From Niabella pedocola (GTDB lineage: Bacteria; Bacteroidota; Bacteroidia; Chitinophagales; Chitinophagaceae): DNA of 64,000 nt. Positions within the stretch are counted from its first letter, which is position 1. Each line of letters begins with the position of its first letter. The translations under genes were made by a program, and so were the position numbers. Shown piece by piece: positions 1 through 9,425 of the stretch. The stretch is from contig NZ_JAJNEC010000003.1 in NCBI RefSeq assembly GCF_021044425.1, forward strand, positions 558,001 through 622,000, given 5' to 3'. The notes beneath the pieces were generated by a model. That model did no database searches and was not told the DNA's origin. It saw only the letters and a program-made list of their open reading frames with translations.

Positions 1-2849
1 AGGAACCCGAAGTTGATGCCCTTGTAGGAAAATTCATTATTCCAGCCTACATTATACTTGGGAAAAACGGAACCCAGATAATTTTCTACATTGGTTTGGG
101 GATAGATATTTCCATCAACCGGGTTAACGAACAACTGCCCGTTTTCATCCCGCCGGATATCCGTAGTGGAAAAAACGTCGCCGAGCGTACCGCCTTTGCG
201 TAAGATAAACTGCGCATCAGAAACGGCGGCAAGGCGCAATTCATTGATCGAATAACTTTCTCCGGTAACAGGGTCCTTGTATTGATTGACCAGCTCAATA
301 ATTTTATTCTTATTCGCTGAGAACGTCAGTTTTGTATCCCAGCCAAACCCGCCGCCGTACTTATCGGCGTATCCCAAAATGGCTTCTACACCCTTGTTCT
401 CAATGTTACCGGTTTGAATGTATATAGACGAATAGCCCGATGTGGTACTGATGGCAGGGTTGAATGTTTGTTTAAACGTGTTGGTATGATAATACGTGGC
501 GTCAAAGCTTAGTTTATTATTCAGGAACCGCGCATTGATGCCGGCCTCCCACGAGTCCGTTTGTTCGGGGAACAGCTCCTGAACCGGTACATAACCGGGA
601 GGTGCCCAGGTACTGGTTTGTACATCATAAGTATAAGTAGGCGAAGTAAGGCCCGATGTTGGAGGATTACCCACCCTGGCAAAAGAACCTCTCACTTTAA
701 GGAAGGAAATGGCCTGTGGCAATGTGGTCATTTCACTTACGATGGCCGACAAGCCTGCAGAAGGATAGAAAAACGACCTGTTTTTGGTATTTACCAGGGA
801 AGACGCCCAGTCGTTTCTTCCGGTAATAGTAAGATACAGCATTTTGCGCCATCCAAGATCCCCGCTGAAAAACAGGGAATAGGTGCGCGTGCCGCTATAG
901 CTTACAACAGGACCCGCATCCTGACCGCTTAAGCGCTGGTTATACGGGGAAAAGAAATTAGAAATACCATCCTCCTTTAAGGGTGCCCTGAAACCATCCC
1001 GCACCCGGTTATGCTTATCCGAATAAATACCGCCGGCATTCACACTTAAAGAATAATCGTCAATGCTCTTATTAGCCGACAAAATAAAATCCCCGTAGGT
1101 TTGTTTTTCAAAACCCGTTAAATGCGCGTAAAAGCCCTTAGGACTATTGCCCGTGAACTGCAGCAACGTACCTGCATTCCTTTTCTCCTCCGCTCCTACA
1201 GTAGCATTGTCATAGCGAATGCGCGCGGCAGCGCTCAACCAGGAAAGCAGGTCATATTTTAATGATCCGGTTAGTATGTACCGGTCTTTGGTTGTGGTGT
1301 TCACGATCCTGTTGGCAACCCAGTAGGGATTTTGCATGGAGTAGCCCCCCTCCCCGTACGGCCAGTAGGGATAACTCACCAGGCTGCCTTCGTCAAAACG
1401 TTCATACGCCCGGATGGCGCTAAAATCTTCCCCGCGGGGAAATAGATACACAGGAACAATGGAACTGAAATACTCCCCCTGGTTTCTCATGTTGCGGTCA
1501 GACTGCAGAATATAATTCGCGCCCACATCCAACAGCATTTTATCATTGAGAAACTTGGCCGTATTTCTGAACGTAAAATTATACCTGTTATACCGGTTGT
1601 TGGGTACGATACCACTGGCATTGGCGGATGAAGCAGAAAAGAAGGTTTGATTTTTGTCTGTACCGGTGGAAAGCGACACGCCGTTCATCAGCGAGCTGCC
1701 CGACTCGAAAAAATCGGCCGGATCGTAGTCGGAGGGAGTGCTCAGGGAATCGCCCCAGCTTTTAATATCGCCCGGTTTATTTCCATATTTGTTCTGAAAC
1801 CGGGGCAATACAAATGGCTTCATAAAATCTGCCTGGGAGGAAAAGCTTACGCTTAATTTTCCGGCCTTACCTTTCTTCGTGGTAATCAGCAGGGCACCAT
1901 TGGCCGCTTCACTACCATATAATGCCGCTGCCGATGCTCCTGTAAGTACGGTTATCGATTCAATATCATCGGGGTTCAGGTCTGCTATACCCTCGGAGCC
2001 GCCCGTAGACCCAAAACGGCCGGTTCCAAAAGAACCTCCGTTGTTATACATCGGAACACCATCTATTACATAAAGGGCATTGTTGCCCTTGGCAATAGAC
2101 TTTGTACCGCGCATGACCACTTTTGTGGCGCCCCCGGCTCCCGAGGAACTGCTGTTGATGGTAACCCCTGCCACTTTACCATTAAGGCTGTTTACAAAAT
2201 TGGCATCCTTAACTTTTGTAACATCATCCGAGCTTACCTGTTGTGCACTATAGGTGAGTGAGCGTTCTGTACGCTTAATCCCCAGGGCCGTTGCGATTAC
2301 AATATTTTCCATTACGGGCTCCTGCGCCACGAGCATTACGGTAATGGCCGGCTGGGACTGCGATACAGACACTTCCTGCACCGCATAACCGATAGAAGAG
2401 ATCACCAACACGGCATTTGGCGTAGCGATATTAATACTGAATGTGCCGTCGGCGTTGGTTGTAGTGCCCCGCGTGGTTCCTTTAATGGTTACCGAAGCAC
2501 CCGGTACCGGCCCGCCGCCATTGCTAAGTACGGTTCCCGAAATGACCCAGGCGGGATTCTTATCTTTAATAAGAATCGTTCGTTTTACAATTTCGTAGGT
2601 AAAAGATTGCCCGGCAAAGGATGCCTGCAACGCATCTTCCAGGGACACATTTTTTACATCGATTGTTACATTTTGCGCATCCTGCATGTCCTTTGCATCG
2701 GCCAGTACGGAGTAACCGCTCTGCCGGCTGATCTTTTCAATGACATTTCGAAACGGCTCATTACTGTAACGCAGCGTAATGCGTTGGGCATATGTGGATG
2801 CATTTACCTGGAAACACGCAATAACAAGCAATAAAACGGTTAGTTTCAT
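1..2849 (-). CDS. SusC/RagA TonB-dependent outer-membrane receptor with STN domain (3' end cut by window edge)
   Basis: Minus-strand reading frame open from an ATG at 2849 to the window edge, about 949 codons. It begins with a signal peptide (MKLTVLLLVIACFQVNA), followed by an STN (secretin/TonB short N-terminal) domain at about residues 20-75, a carboxypeptidase-regulatory-like beta-sandwich at about 100-180 (SGTVLSNGGGPVPGASV), and a TonB plug at about 195-310 with the usual sequences ALYVIDGVP and DIESITVLTGASAAALYG. The remainder is beta-barrel. The STN domain is the part that in this family touches a FecR anti-sigma factor, and a FecR gene and an ECF sigma gene lie immediately upstream on the same strand. 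It should therefore act both as an importer and as the sensor for its own induction. The C-terminal strands and the cognate SusD lie outside the window. The substrate cannot be read from the sequence. Confidence 0.95.
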   Translation of the reverse strand, partial: MKLTVLLLVIACFQVNASTYAQRITLRYSNEPFRNVIEKISRQSGYSVLADAKDMQDAQNVTIDVKNVSLEDALQASFAGQSFTYEIVKRTILIKDKNPAWVISGTVLSNGGGPVPGASVTIKGTTRGTTTNADGTFSINIATPNAVLVISSIGYAVQEVSVSQSQPAITVMLVAQEPVMENIVIATALGIKRTERSLTYSAQQVSSDDVTKVKDANFVNSLNGKVAGVTINSSSSGAGGATKVVMRGTKSIAKGNNALYVIDGVPMYNNGGSFGTGRFGSTGGSEGIADLNPDDIESITVLTGASAAALYGSEAANGALLITTKKGKAGKLSVSFSSQADFMKPFVLPRFQNKYGNKPGDIKSWGDSLSTPSDYDPADFFESGSSLMNGVSLSTGTDKNQTFFSASSANASGIVPNNRYNRYNFTFRNTAKFLNDKMLLDVGANYILQSDRNMRNQGEYFSSIVPVYLFPRGEDFSAIRAYERFDEGSLVSYPYWPYGEGGYSMQNPYWVANRIVNTTTKDRYILTGSLKYDLLSWLSAAARIRYDNATVGAEEKRNAGTLLQFTGNSPKGFYAHLTGFEKQTYGDFILSANKSIDDYSLSVNAGGIYSDKHNRVRDGFRAPLKEDGISNFFSPYNQRLSGQDAGPVVSYSGTRTYSLFFSGDLGWRKMLYLTITGRNDWASSLVNTKNRSFFYPSAGLSAIVSEMTTLPQAISFLKVRGSFARVGNPPTSGLTSPTYTYDVQTSTWAPPGYVPVQELFPEQTDSWEAGINARFLNNKLSFDATYYHTNTFKQTFNPAISTTSGYSSIYIQTGNIENKGVEAILGYADKYGGGFGWDTKLTFSANKNKIIELVNQYKDPVTGESYSINELRLAAVSDAQFILRKGGTLGDVFSTTDIRRDENGQLFVNPVDGNIYPQTNVENYLGSVFPKYNVGWNNEFSYKGINFGF

Positions 2850-2910
2850 GACTAAAAGAATCTTTAAGCAATCGTTATAAGCAATTTTTGGTGCAAACAA
2901 CCGAAAACAA

Positions 2911-2925
2911 CGGAAGACACTTCCG
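2911..2925 (-). other. hairpin in the susC leader
   Basis: Perfect inverted repeat CGGAAG-ACA-CTTCCG, 62 nt upstream of the SusC start codon. Its core (CGGAAG...CACTTCCG) resembles the larger hairpin at 3013-3036, so the fecR-susC gap carries two related stem-loops. No T-run follows on the minus strand, so it is not a typical terminator. It could stabilise or attenuate the mRNA, or be a protein-binding site. Confidence 0.45.
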
Positions 2926-3012
2926 TAGAAATTAAAAATCATACATTTGTATTGTTTGGTTAAAAGATGTGATGAATTCTCCCCGAATTTGTCATCAATG
3001 GCCTTACGTTAT

Positions 3013-3036
3013 CCGGAAGTGCGTCAACACTTCCGG
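3013..3036 (-). other. hairpin just downstream of fecR
   Basis: Nine-base-pair perfect stem CCGGAAGTG / CACTTCCGG with a 6-nt loop, 14 nt after the fecR stop codon. The T-rich tail lies on the plus-strand side (3037 onward), which would fit a terminator only for plus-strand transcription, where no gene ends. On the fecR-susC transcript it is more likely a 3'-stabilising or processing hairpin that lets fecR and susC be expressed at different levels. Confidence 0.5.
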
Positions 3037-3049
3037 TTTTTTATTTTCT

Positions 3050-4258
3050 TTATTTTTCTATTACATAAATTTTTCTGCCTTCGATTTTAAAGTGAATATT
3101 TTTGGCAACAATTTCCATCATCGATAAAACATCAGCGATATCCGCGCTGCGCTGCATTCTTCCATAAAAATGAGTGCGGGGCACCGAGTCATACACAAAA
3201 GTTACATCATACCATTTCTCCAGCTGCTCCTGCATGGTTGCAAAATCAGCATTCTCAAAAGAGAAATAGCCCCCGATCCAATCAGGTTCGGCATTGGCGC
3301 TCACCAGGCTCGTAACGGCAAAGCCACCTCCACCAGCCGTTAATTTTGCCTGCTGGCCCGGTTTTAATGTTTTTGAATCGGAACCATTGGAAAGGCGCAC
3401 GCTTCCTTCAAAAAGAGCGGTTTTGATTACCTTATGATCTGCACTGGAGCTTATTGAAAAATGCGTACCGAGTACTTCCACAGTTTGCGGCCCCGTAGAT
3501 ACCTTAAAAGGCATTGCTTTATTATGGGCTACTTCAAAATACGCTTCGCCATCTACAGCAATTCTTCTTTCTGCTCCGCTAAACTGCTGCGGGAAGGTAA
3601 TGGATGAAGCCGAATTCAGCCATACCTGCGAACCATCCGGCAAAATCAACCGGCATTGCCCGCCCCGCGGGGTTTGTATGGTATTGTTTACGGCCGGGGC
3701 TCCTTTAGCAAATGCACCGGAATCATTATGCACCCTATAAACGAGCGCCCCATCCGGCAGTTTCTCAACAACAAAGCCGGCCTTCAAGGCAATTTCGGGA
3801 GCCATGCTGTCCGTAAGAGAAACAACGGATCCGTCTGCAAGTTTCAGGATGGCCCGGTTGCTTCCGGGTATAATCGGATCTACTGCGGCCCTGCCCACCG
3901 TTCGGGTGCTGCCGCTGCCGGAAAAATCATTCCGGTATACATAAAAAATGCTGCTAAATGCCAATATAAAAATGGCCGCAGCCGCAGCGTAATAAAACCT
4001 TCGCTTCTTATTAAACGCAATCACCCGGGTTGCCCGCACTTCTTTGATCAGTGCTTCACGGATCCGGATTCCCTGCTCGGAAGTAATATGATGCGGTAAT
4101 GCCTCCCAGTTATCAGCATCATTTTTCAATTGAGAAAGCAGCTGTTTTGTAGCCGCTTTAGATGCGAGGTACTTGCGCAGCTCGTCTTTCTGTTCAGCGG
4201 TGATCGTACCTGCTAAAAATTGCTGAAACAACTCGTTATAATACGCCGCTTTATCCAT
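3050..4258 (-). CDS. FecR family anti-sigma factor
   Basis: 402 residues. The N-terminal cytoplasmic part (about 1-85) is the sigma-binding region. One transmembrane segment at about 88-108 (YYAAAAAIFILAFSSIFYVY) is followed by a periplasmic FecR domain at about 190-290 (TPRGGQCRLILPDGSQVWLN and VDGEAYFEVAH) and a C-terminal DUF4974-type domain at about 330-400 that ends FKIEGRKIYVIEK. This order is typical of Bacteroidota FecR proteins that hold an ECF sigma factor until the STN domain of a partner SusC signals substrate. It lies 100 bp after the sigma gene and 200 bp before susC on the same strand, the classic sigma-fecR-susC order. The ATG at 4258 is the only sensible start. Confidence 0.95.
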   Translation of the reverse strand: MDKAAYYNELFQQFLAGTITAEQKDELRKYLASKAATKQLLSQLKNDADNWEALPHHITSEQGIRIREALIKEVRATRVIAFNKKRRFYYAAAAAIFILAFSSIFYVYRNDFSGSGSTRTVGRAAVDPIIPGSNRAILKLADGSVVSLTDSMAPEIALKAGFVVEKLPDGALVYRVHNDSGAFAKGAPAVNNTIQTPRGGQCRLILPDGSQVWLNSASSITFPQQFSGAERRIAVDGEAYFEVAHNKAMPFKVSTGPQTVEVLGTHFSISSSADHKVIKTALFEGSVRLSNGSDSKTLKPGQQAKLTAGGGGFAVTSLVSANAEPDWIGGYFSFENADFATMQEQLEKWYDVTFVYDSVPRTHFYGRMQRSADIADVLSMMEIVAKNIHFKIEGRKIYVIEK

Positions 4259-4358
4259 CAGGCAAATCGCTTTATATATAATACCTGGAAAAAAGAAAAT
4301 GGGTGGGTGTTTCGCCGGTTTTTTTTATTTTTTAAACTGTACCTGCAATTGTTTGCCA

Positions 4359-4961
4359 TTAAAACCGCAGTAGCAGGCTCAAAATCAATAAAATAGGTTT
4401 TTCCCGCAGCTGTTCTTCCATTCTTTTTTTGATAAACTTTATAGCCAGCACCAGGTGTTCTTTTACTGTGTTCCGGGAAATCCCCAGCTGATCTGCCACT
4501 TCATCATAGCTCTTTCCTTCTATCCGGCATGACCTGAATACTATTTTACGCTTTTCGGGCAAATCGTTTATTGTATTGTAGAGCAGCATTTCGAGCTGCT
4601 CCTGCTCGGTCTCCGACAAATGATCAGGAGCGGAAAGTACGCCGCTCACATTTAAAAACTCCGCCTCCAGTTCCTTTTGCCGGGCCATGGAGCTAAGGAA
4701 ACTATATACCGCGTTCCTGGCCACCCGGTAACAGTACGCTTTTGCGCCCCGTACGGGATCGATACGTTCCCGGGCCCGCCAGATTTTGATAAAGACATCC
4801 TGTAAAAGATCTTCCGCCACCGGCACCGATTTAACAAAATGGAAGATATAATTATAGAGAAGGACGTGATAGCTATCGTAAAGCCAAAGAAAAGCGCCCT
4901 CTTCACCGTTCTTCAACCGGCAAAGCATGTCATATTCGATATTGGCCTTTTCTGCGGACAT
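4359..4961 (-). CDS. ECF-type RNA polymerase sigma factor (FecI/RpoE-like)
   Basis: About 200 residues. Region 2 is visible as LLYNYIFHFVKSVPVAEDLLQ followed by DVFIKIWRARERI (DNA melting and -10 recognition). Region 4 near the C terminus contains LPEKRKIVFRSCRIEGKSYD and a helix-turn-helix (VADQLGISRNTVKEHL) for -35 recognition. I chose the ATG at 4961; the frame also opens at a TTG at 4970, which would add three residues. The short C-terminal extension (LREKPILLILSLLLRF) is hydrophobic. With fecR downstream, it should transcribe the adjacent susC module when the transported ligand is present. A good Bacteroidota promoter ends almost at the ATG. Confidence 0.94.
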   Translation of the reverse strand: MSAEKANIEYDMLCRLKNGEEGAFLWLYDSYHVLLYNYIFHFVKSVPVAEDLLQDVFIKIWRARERIDPVRGAKAYCYRVARNAVYSFLSSMARQKELEAEFLNVSGVLSAPDHLSETEQEQLEMLLYNTINDLPEKRKIVFRSCRIEGKSYDEVADQLGISRNTVKEHLVLAIKFIKKRMEEQLREKPILLILSLLLRF

Positions 4962-4967
4962 TTCGTA

Positions 4968-4996
4968 CAAACTTACGGCGCCGGGGGCTTCACAAT
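4968..4996 (-). promoter_or_regulatory. candidate sigma-ABfr-type promoter of the ECF sigma gene
   Basis: On the minus strand, ATTG (4993-4996) is followed after 17 nt by TAAGTTTG (4968-4975), matching the Bacteroidota housekeeping consensus TTTG-N17-23-TAnnTTTG. The -7 element ends only 6 nt before the ATG at 4961, so the transcript would be leaderless or nearly so. If that start is right, translation from the upstream TTG (4968-4970), which lies inside the -7 box, is ruled out. Confidence 0.45.
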
Positions 4997-5327
4997 TACT
5001 TTATGCAGCAAAAAGCAACTATTTTTTTTGCACGATGAAAGAACAAACGCCCGGCATTTGATCTTATACAACTACTAAAATGGCGTTTATACCAGCGGAG
5101 TAACAGAACAGGCCATGAAGAGAAGATCCAAGCATCTATCAGATCAGGGGCCGGGGAAAGATCCGTTTTTCACCATACAGGTTGTATCCTGCAGACGTTT
5201 ATAATGACACTCAATAATACAGCACAACATGTTTGGACAAGGTACTAAACCGCATGCCGACTTCTATTGACACTCCTTATGCTTGGCTAATTCATACCTG
5301 GAGCAGCCCTTTCAGTACCAGGCACGA

Positions 5328-5362
5328 AAAAAGGTTGTAAGCGATCTGCCTGCAACCTTTTT
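5328..5362 (-). terminator. rho-independent terminator after the beta-propeller gene
   Basis: Stem AAAAAGGTTGTA / TGCAACCTTTTT (12 pairs, one wobble) with an 11-nt loop, 45 bp beyond the stop of the minus-strand gene ending at 5407. The A/T arms make it work in both directions. The rest of 4997-5406 shows no credible gene: the short plus-strand frame at 5283-5525 overlaps this hairpin and the end of the propeller gene. Confidence 0.65.
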
Positions 5363-5406
5363 GTTTAAAACAAACGGCGAATTCCTGCCTGTTCCCTATT
5401 GCACAA

Positions 5407-7164
5407 CTATTCGGCTACGGCCCGTACGATCCGGCTATACATCTTTTCCCCGTTTTTATCAACCTGAACAATTCGTAGGTACATTTTATCAAAGGGGGCC
5501 GGCTGAAGTGCGCTGCCTTTTTTGATGCAGGACACTATCAGGCAGGTGATCACTACCACAATCAGGTACCTGTTCCTCCTATAAGTCAATAATAAAACCC
5601 CAAACAGGCCAATGCCTGCCAGCCCGAGGCTGCCGGCATTAAAATCCAGACTATAATGTGTGGGCATATTGGCGTTCCCATCCATCGCAACTGTCGGTAC
5701 CGTACCAATTGCTCTGAAATCCGTTCCATTTGTGGAGGCCTCAATAATAAACCGGTCGCTGTTTTTTTCCAGCAGACAGGTAAAATGGACATGCAGCGTA
5801 TGGTTGCTGATAGCGGCACTGATATCGCCGAATGTTACCGGGAGGGCATGATCGCTGGTCAGCTTTATAATCCAATAATCATTGTTGCCGTGGTTGTCGG
5901 AAACATTACCATTTGCAGAGTTGGAATAGCCTGCAATTATATATCCGCCGTCGGGCGCGGGGTGTATGAAATAAATATCATCCGTTCCTGTACCGCCCAT
6001 CGATTGCTGCCATTTCATCGTACCCGTGGCATCTAATTTTATCACCCAGTAATCGAAGCCGCCGTAATTACTGGTAACATCGCCGCCTGTCGCAGCGGAA
6101 TACCCTCCGATGATATAACCGCCATCCGCTGCCGGTTGCACGCAATTGGCGTTATCATTTCCAGGGCCACCCAGCATTTTTTGCCACTGTACTATGCCCA
6201 TACCGTCCAATTTGATGATCCAGCAATCAATGCCGCCGTGATTGGCGCCCACATCGCCGCTATTAGCGCTGTTGGTATATCCTGAAACGATATATCCTCC
6301 ATCATCTGTACATTGTATAAACGTGGCATACTCTGCGCCGGTGCCGCCCAGCAGTTTCTGCCACACCACATTGCCGTTGGTATCTAATTTTACGATCCAG
6401 TAATCTGCACTCCCATGATTGCCGGCAAAATCACCGGTTTTGGACTCAGAAGAGCCGGCCACTATAAAGCCACCGTCGGCGGTAGCTTGTATAGAATAAA
6501 TGTCGTCCCAACCCGGACCACCCATTTTTTGCTTCCATAGTACGTTTCCTGAGTTATCCAGTTTCACCACCCAGCCGTCATAACTGCCCTGGGTAACCCC
6601 TACATCGCCGTCTGTTGATTGGGAGTAACCTGCTACAATATAGCCGTCTGAAACCACCAATACAGATTGAGCCCTGTCGGTTTTGGATCCCCCCATCGAT
6701 TTCTGCCATGCGATATTCCCAGCTGCATCTAATTTAACCACCCAGTAATCGTTCCCGCCCTGGTTGCCGGTCACATCTCCGTCTGTGGAATTGGAATATC
6801 CGGCTACAATATAACCGCCATCATTGGAAGGCGCTACAGCACTTGCAATATCCGCCCCGCTGCCGCCGAGCGATTTTTGCCAATCGATTGTTCCGTCGTT
6901 TTTTAGTTTTACAACCCAATAATCCAGACTCCCGTGATTGCCGGTCACATCTCCGTTTACAGCACCTGCTGAGCCAGAAGAGCCGGCTACAATATAACCT
7001 CCATCGGAACAAGACTTTATACAATACGCCCGGTCATCTCCGCTGCCTCCGAGCGATTTTTGCCACTGTACAGCAGGCGGTATCTGTGCCTGTATGATTA
7101 CCGGTGACAGCAGGTAAATGTAGGCGAAGATTAAATATATAAACGGATTCTTTTTCATCTGCAT
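5407..7164 (-). CDS. secreted seven-repeat beta-propeller-like protein with C-terminal membrane segment
   Basis: 585 residues: signal peptide (about 1-27), then seven tandem repeats of about 57-60 residues, each built as WQKxxGGxGxD...DGGYIVAGxS...G(D/N)xxxNxGxxDYWVxKLDxxGxx. Seven blades suggest a closed propeller. After LPVTFGDI the C-terminal part is a short beta domain of the kind seen before sorting signals, then two hydrophobic stretches (GLAGIGLFGVLLLTY and YLIVVVITCLIV followed by SCIKKG). It ends IVQVDKNGEKMYSRIV, which resembles the end of type IX secretion-like domains. The seven repeats are also visible as about 171-180 bp DNA repeats. An ATG at 7158 would equally suit the signal peptide. 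Function unknown; propellers of this type are usually surface binding or scaffold proteins. Confidence 0.85.
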   Translation of the reverse strand: MQMKKNPFIYLIFAYIYLLSPVIIQAQIPPAVQWQKSLGGSGDDRAYCIKSCSDGGYIVAGSSGSAGAVNGDVTGNHGSLDYWVVKLKNDGTIDWQKSLGGSGADIASAVAPSNDGGYIVAGYSNSTDGDVTGNQGGNDYWVVKLDAAGNIAWQKSMGGSKTDRAQSVLVVSDGYIVAGYSQSTDGDVGVTQGSYDGWVVKLDNSGNVLWKQKMGGPGWDDIYSIQATADGGFIVAGSSESKTGDFAGNHGSADYWIVKLDTNGNVVWQKLLGGTGAEYATFIQCTDDGGYIVSGYTNSANSGDVGANHGGIDCWIIKLDGMGIVQWQKMLGGPGNDNANCVQPAADGGYIIGGYSAATGGDVTSNYGGFDYWVIKLDATGTMKWQQSMGGTGTDDIYFIHPAPDGGYIIAGYSNSANGNVSDNHGNNDYWIIKLTSDHALPVTFGDISAAISNHTLHVHFTCLLEKNSDRFIIEASTNGTDFRAIGTVPTVAMDGNANMPTHYSLDFNAGSLGLAGIGLFGVLLLTYRRNRYLIVVVITCLIVSCIKKGSALQPAPFDKMYLRIVQVDKNGEKMYSRIVRAVAE

Positions 7165-7429
7165 ATTTTCAGTTTTTACATTTTTGGTGGCGGTTTCGCG
7201 CTATTCCTTCAGATTGCATACGATACAATCTGCCGGATGGGGTTTACTGTAAGCAGCGCCATTCCCGCAATTTTGCTTTACAAAAGTGGTTGGTAACTGG
7301 TGATGGAACAATACTCCATCTGGATAGTTTTTTAAACATTCTCTATACAGCGGACTTTTTGCCCCCGAACTTTCATATCTTTCAATTAAACTTTAAGAGC
7401 TGCATGAGACGTACTAAAACACTGTTGTA

Positions 7430-9355
7430 ATGACCATCCGTTTTTTTTACATAATGGTATTATTGTGCATTGCTCCGGGTTTAAAAAGCCAGACTACGAA
7501 AATTGATCTTTATAAAAGCAGACTATTGAATAGTGTTACTGATGCGCAAAAATTAAGTACCCTGTTGGATCTGCTTGATCAAAGAGAATCGCTCTCCGTT
7601 GATACGCTATCAGGCTATATCCGCCAGGCAAAAATGCTGAACCAGATTAAAAATGATCAAAAGACCGGATCGAAACTGGTACTTGCAGAAGTACATTTAT
7701 ATATACGGCAGGGAAAACTGAAAGAGGCACGGGAAACCATCGAAGTAGAATTAAAGAAATATCCTCGTGTTACGCCTTCTAACAAAGCGCTCTATTTTAA
7801 ACTTTATGAAGCTAAAATCGACTGCGTAAATTACAGCGATCATTATCAGGAAGCTTCCGCTATTGCCTATAAAATCATTAAAGAAGCTGAGCTATATAAT
7901 GATTCCATTGCTATAGGAAATGCCTATAATAGCCTCGCCTGCTGGAATTATGATTTGGATTTTACAAATAAGGCTATACAATACAGCTACGAGGCCTTGT
8001 CCTGGACTTCGCCCACCCCCGCTTTCTACAATTTACTGGCGGGCATCTATCTGAACCTTGGAGAAGAGTATTGGTGGATTGACAAATTAGACTCAGCAGA
8101 ATTTTGCATAAGAAAAGGCATTGCCTATAGTATAAAAAATGAAAACTTAAATTTCCAATACTATGGATTGCAAAAAATGGGGTCCATAAAAACCGCAAAA
8201 AAAGAGTTTGAAGCGGCAGAACGATCTGTATTGCAGAGTTTTGAAATTTACAAAAAGCTGAACGGTTCCATCCCCAGTAACCGGAACCTGATGGCCCTGG
8301 GTAATATATATATGAACTGGGACAAACCAGACAAAGCGATCGCTGTTTTGACCGAGGGATTGCGACAGGATAGCATTTATGAAAAGGAACATCATTTGTC
8401 TTTGGACAGCAACCGTACCGATATACAAAAAATGTATGTACACAATCTGCTGGCGAAATGTTACAAGAAAAAAGCGGATTACCAAAACTACGCATTGGAG
8501 CTCGAAAAAATCATTACAGAAAAGGATCGTTTTTATAAAGTAAATGCTGCAGAAACACTGGCAGATCTTCAAACAAAATATGAAGTACAGAAAAAAGAGA
8601 CAACCATCGCCAACCAAAACTTAATGCTGGCAAGACGGCAGAATGTTATTATTGGTATATCTGCCGCAATCTTACTTTTAGTTGCAGCCGTTTTTGTACT
8701 ATTTAAAGACTATCGCAAAAAACAGATACAAAAAAGCAAAACAGCCATAAAGGACGCAGAAGAGAAAGAACGCAAGCGGATCGCCGCCGACCTACATGAC
8801 AATCTGGGTGTGCAGGCGAATGTTATTTTATACACCAGCGAATTGCTGAAACAGGCGCAGCGTATCAATGACACGAATCTTGTGGCGCATATGAACGAAA
8901 CAGCCAAAGACATGTTGTTCTTTTTGCGGGAAACGCTTTGGGCGCTCAAAACCACGGATACGACTGCACAGCAATTGTGGCTCAGAATATTAAACTTTAT
9001 GGGCCAGATGAAACGAAGCTATCCGGGGATTACTTTTCTCACTACCGGTAATGTAACCCGCGACTTTGTGATTGCCCCGGCTACCGCCCTGAATATTTTA
9101 ATGATTATACAGGAAGCATCCAATAACAGCATAAGGCATAGCCGGGCAACTGAAATTATAATAACTTCAACAACAGAAAGCGATCATTGGAAAATTGTTC
9201 TGCATGATAATGGCATTGGATTCAACCCGGCGGTGGCTCAGAAAGAAGAAAGCAACGGGTTAAAAAACATGGAGCAGCGTGCGGCAGCATCGGGCATCCG
9301 ACTAGTGATATCCTCCAATGCATCGAAAGGAACGGAGATAAGCCTTTCTGTTTAA
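7430..9355 (+). CDS. sensor histidine kinase with periplasmic TPR region (HisKA_3/NarL-partner type)
   Basis: 641 residues. Signal peptide (about 1-20), a long periplasmic all-alpha region with TPR-like helices (about 25-400), one transmembrane helix at about 408-426 (VIIGISAAILLLVAAVFVLF), then the HisKA_3 phosphoacceptor motif ERKRIAADLHDNLGVQ with His456. The HATPase_c domain has an N box (IIQEASNNSIRHSRA) and a G box (DNGIGFN). Kinases with this dimerisation domain pair with LuxR/NarL-type regulators, and exactly such a gene follows 70 bp downstream. The pair is therefore a complete two-component system. The signal sensed by the TPR region is unknown, and the neighbouring genes do not point to a target. 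Confidence 0.93.
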   Translation: MTIRFFYIMVLLCIAPGLKSQTTKIDLYKSRLLNSVTDAQKLSTLLDLLDQRESLSVDTLSGYIRQAKMLNQIKNDQKTGSKLVLAEVHLYIRQGKLKEARETIEVELKKYPRVTPSNKALYFKLYEAKIDCVNYSDHYQEASAIAYKIIKEAELYNDSIAIGNAYNSLACWNYDLDFTNKAIQYSYEALSWTSPTPAFYNLLAGIYLNLGEEYWWIDKLDSAEFCIRKGIAYSIKNENLNFQYYGLQKMGSIKTAKKEFEAAERSVLQSFEIYKKLNGSIPSNRNLMALGNIYMNWDKPDKAIAVLTEGLRQDSIYEKEHHLSLDSNRTDIQKMYVHNLLAKCYKKKADYQNYALELEKIITEKDRFYKVNAAETLADLQTKYEVQKKETTIANQNLMLARRQNVIIGISAAILLLVAAVFVLFKDYRKKQIQKSKTAIKDAEEKERKRIAADLHDNLGVQANVILYTSELLKQAQRINDTNLVAHMNETAKDMLFFLRETLWALKTTDTTAQQLWLRILNFMGQMKRSYPGITFLTTGNVTRDFVIAPATALNILMIIQEASNNSIRHSRATEIIITSTTESDHWKIVLHDNGIGFNPAVAQKEESNGLKNMEQRAAASGIRLVISSNASKGTEISLSV

Positions 9356-9425
9356 AAAGTTTAAATCATCCAAATGGAGTATTGTTTTTAAAGCGATTGC
9401 GTTCCAATTTTGTAAAAAGACAGGT

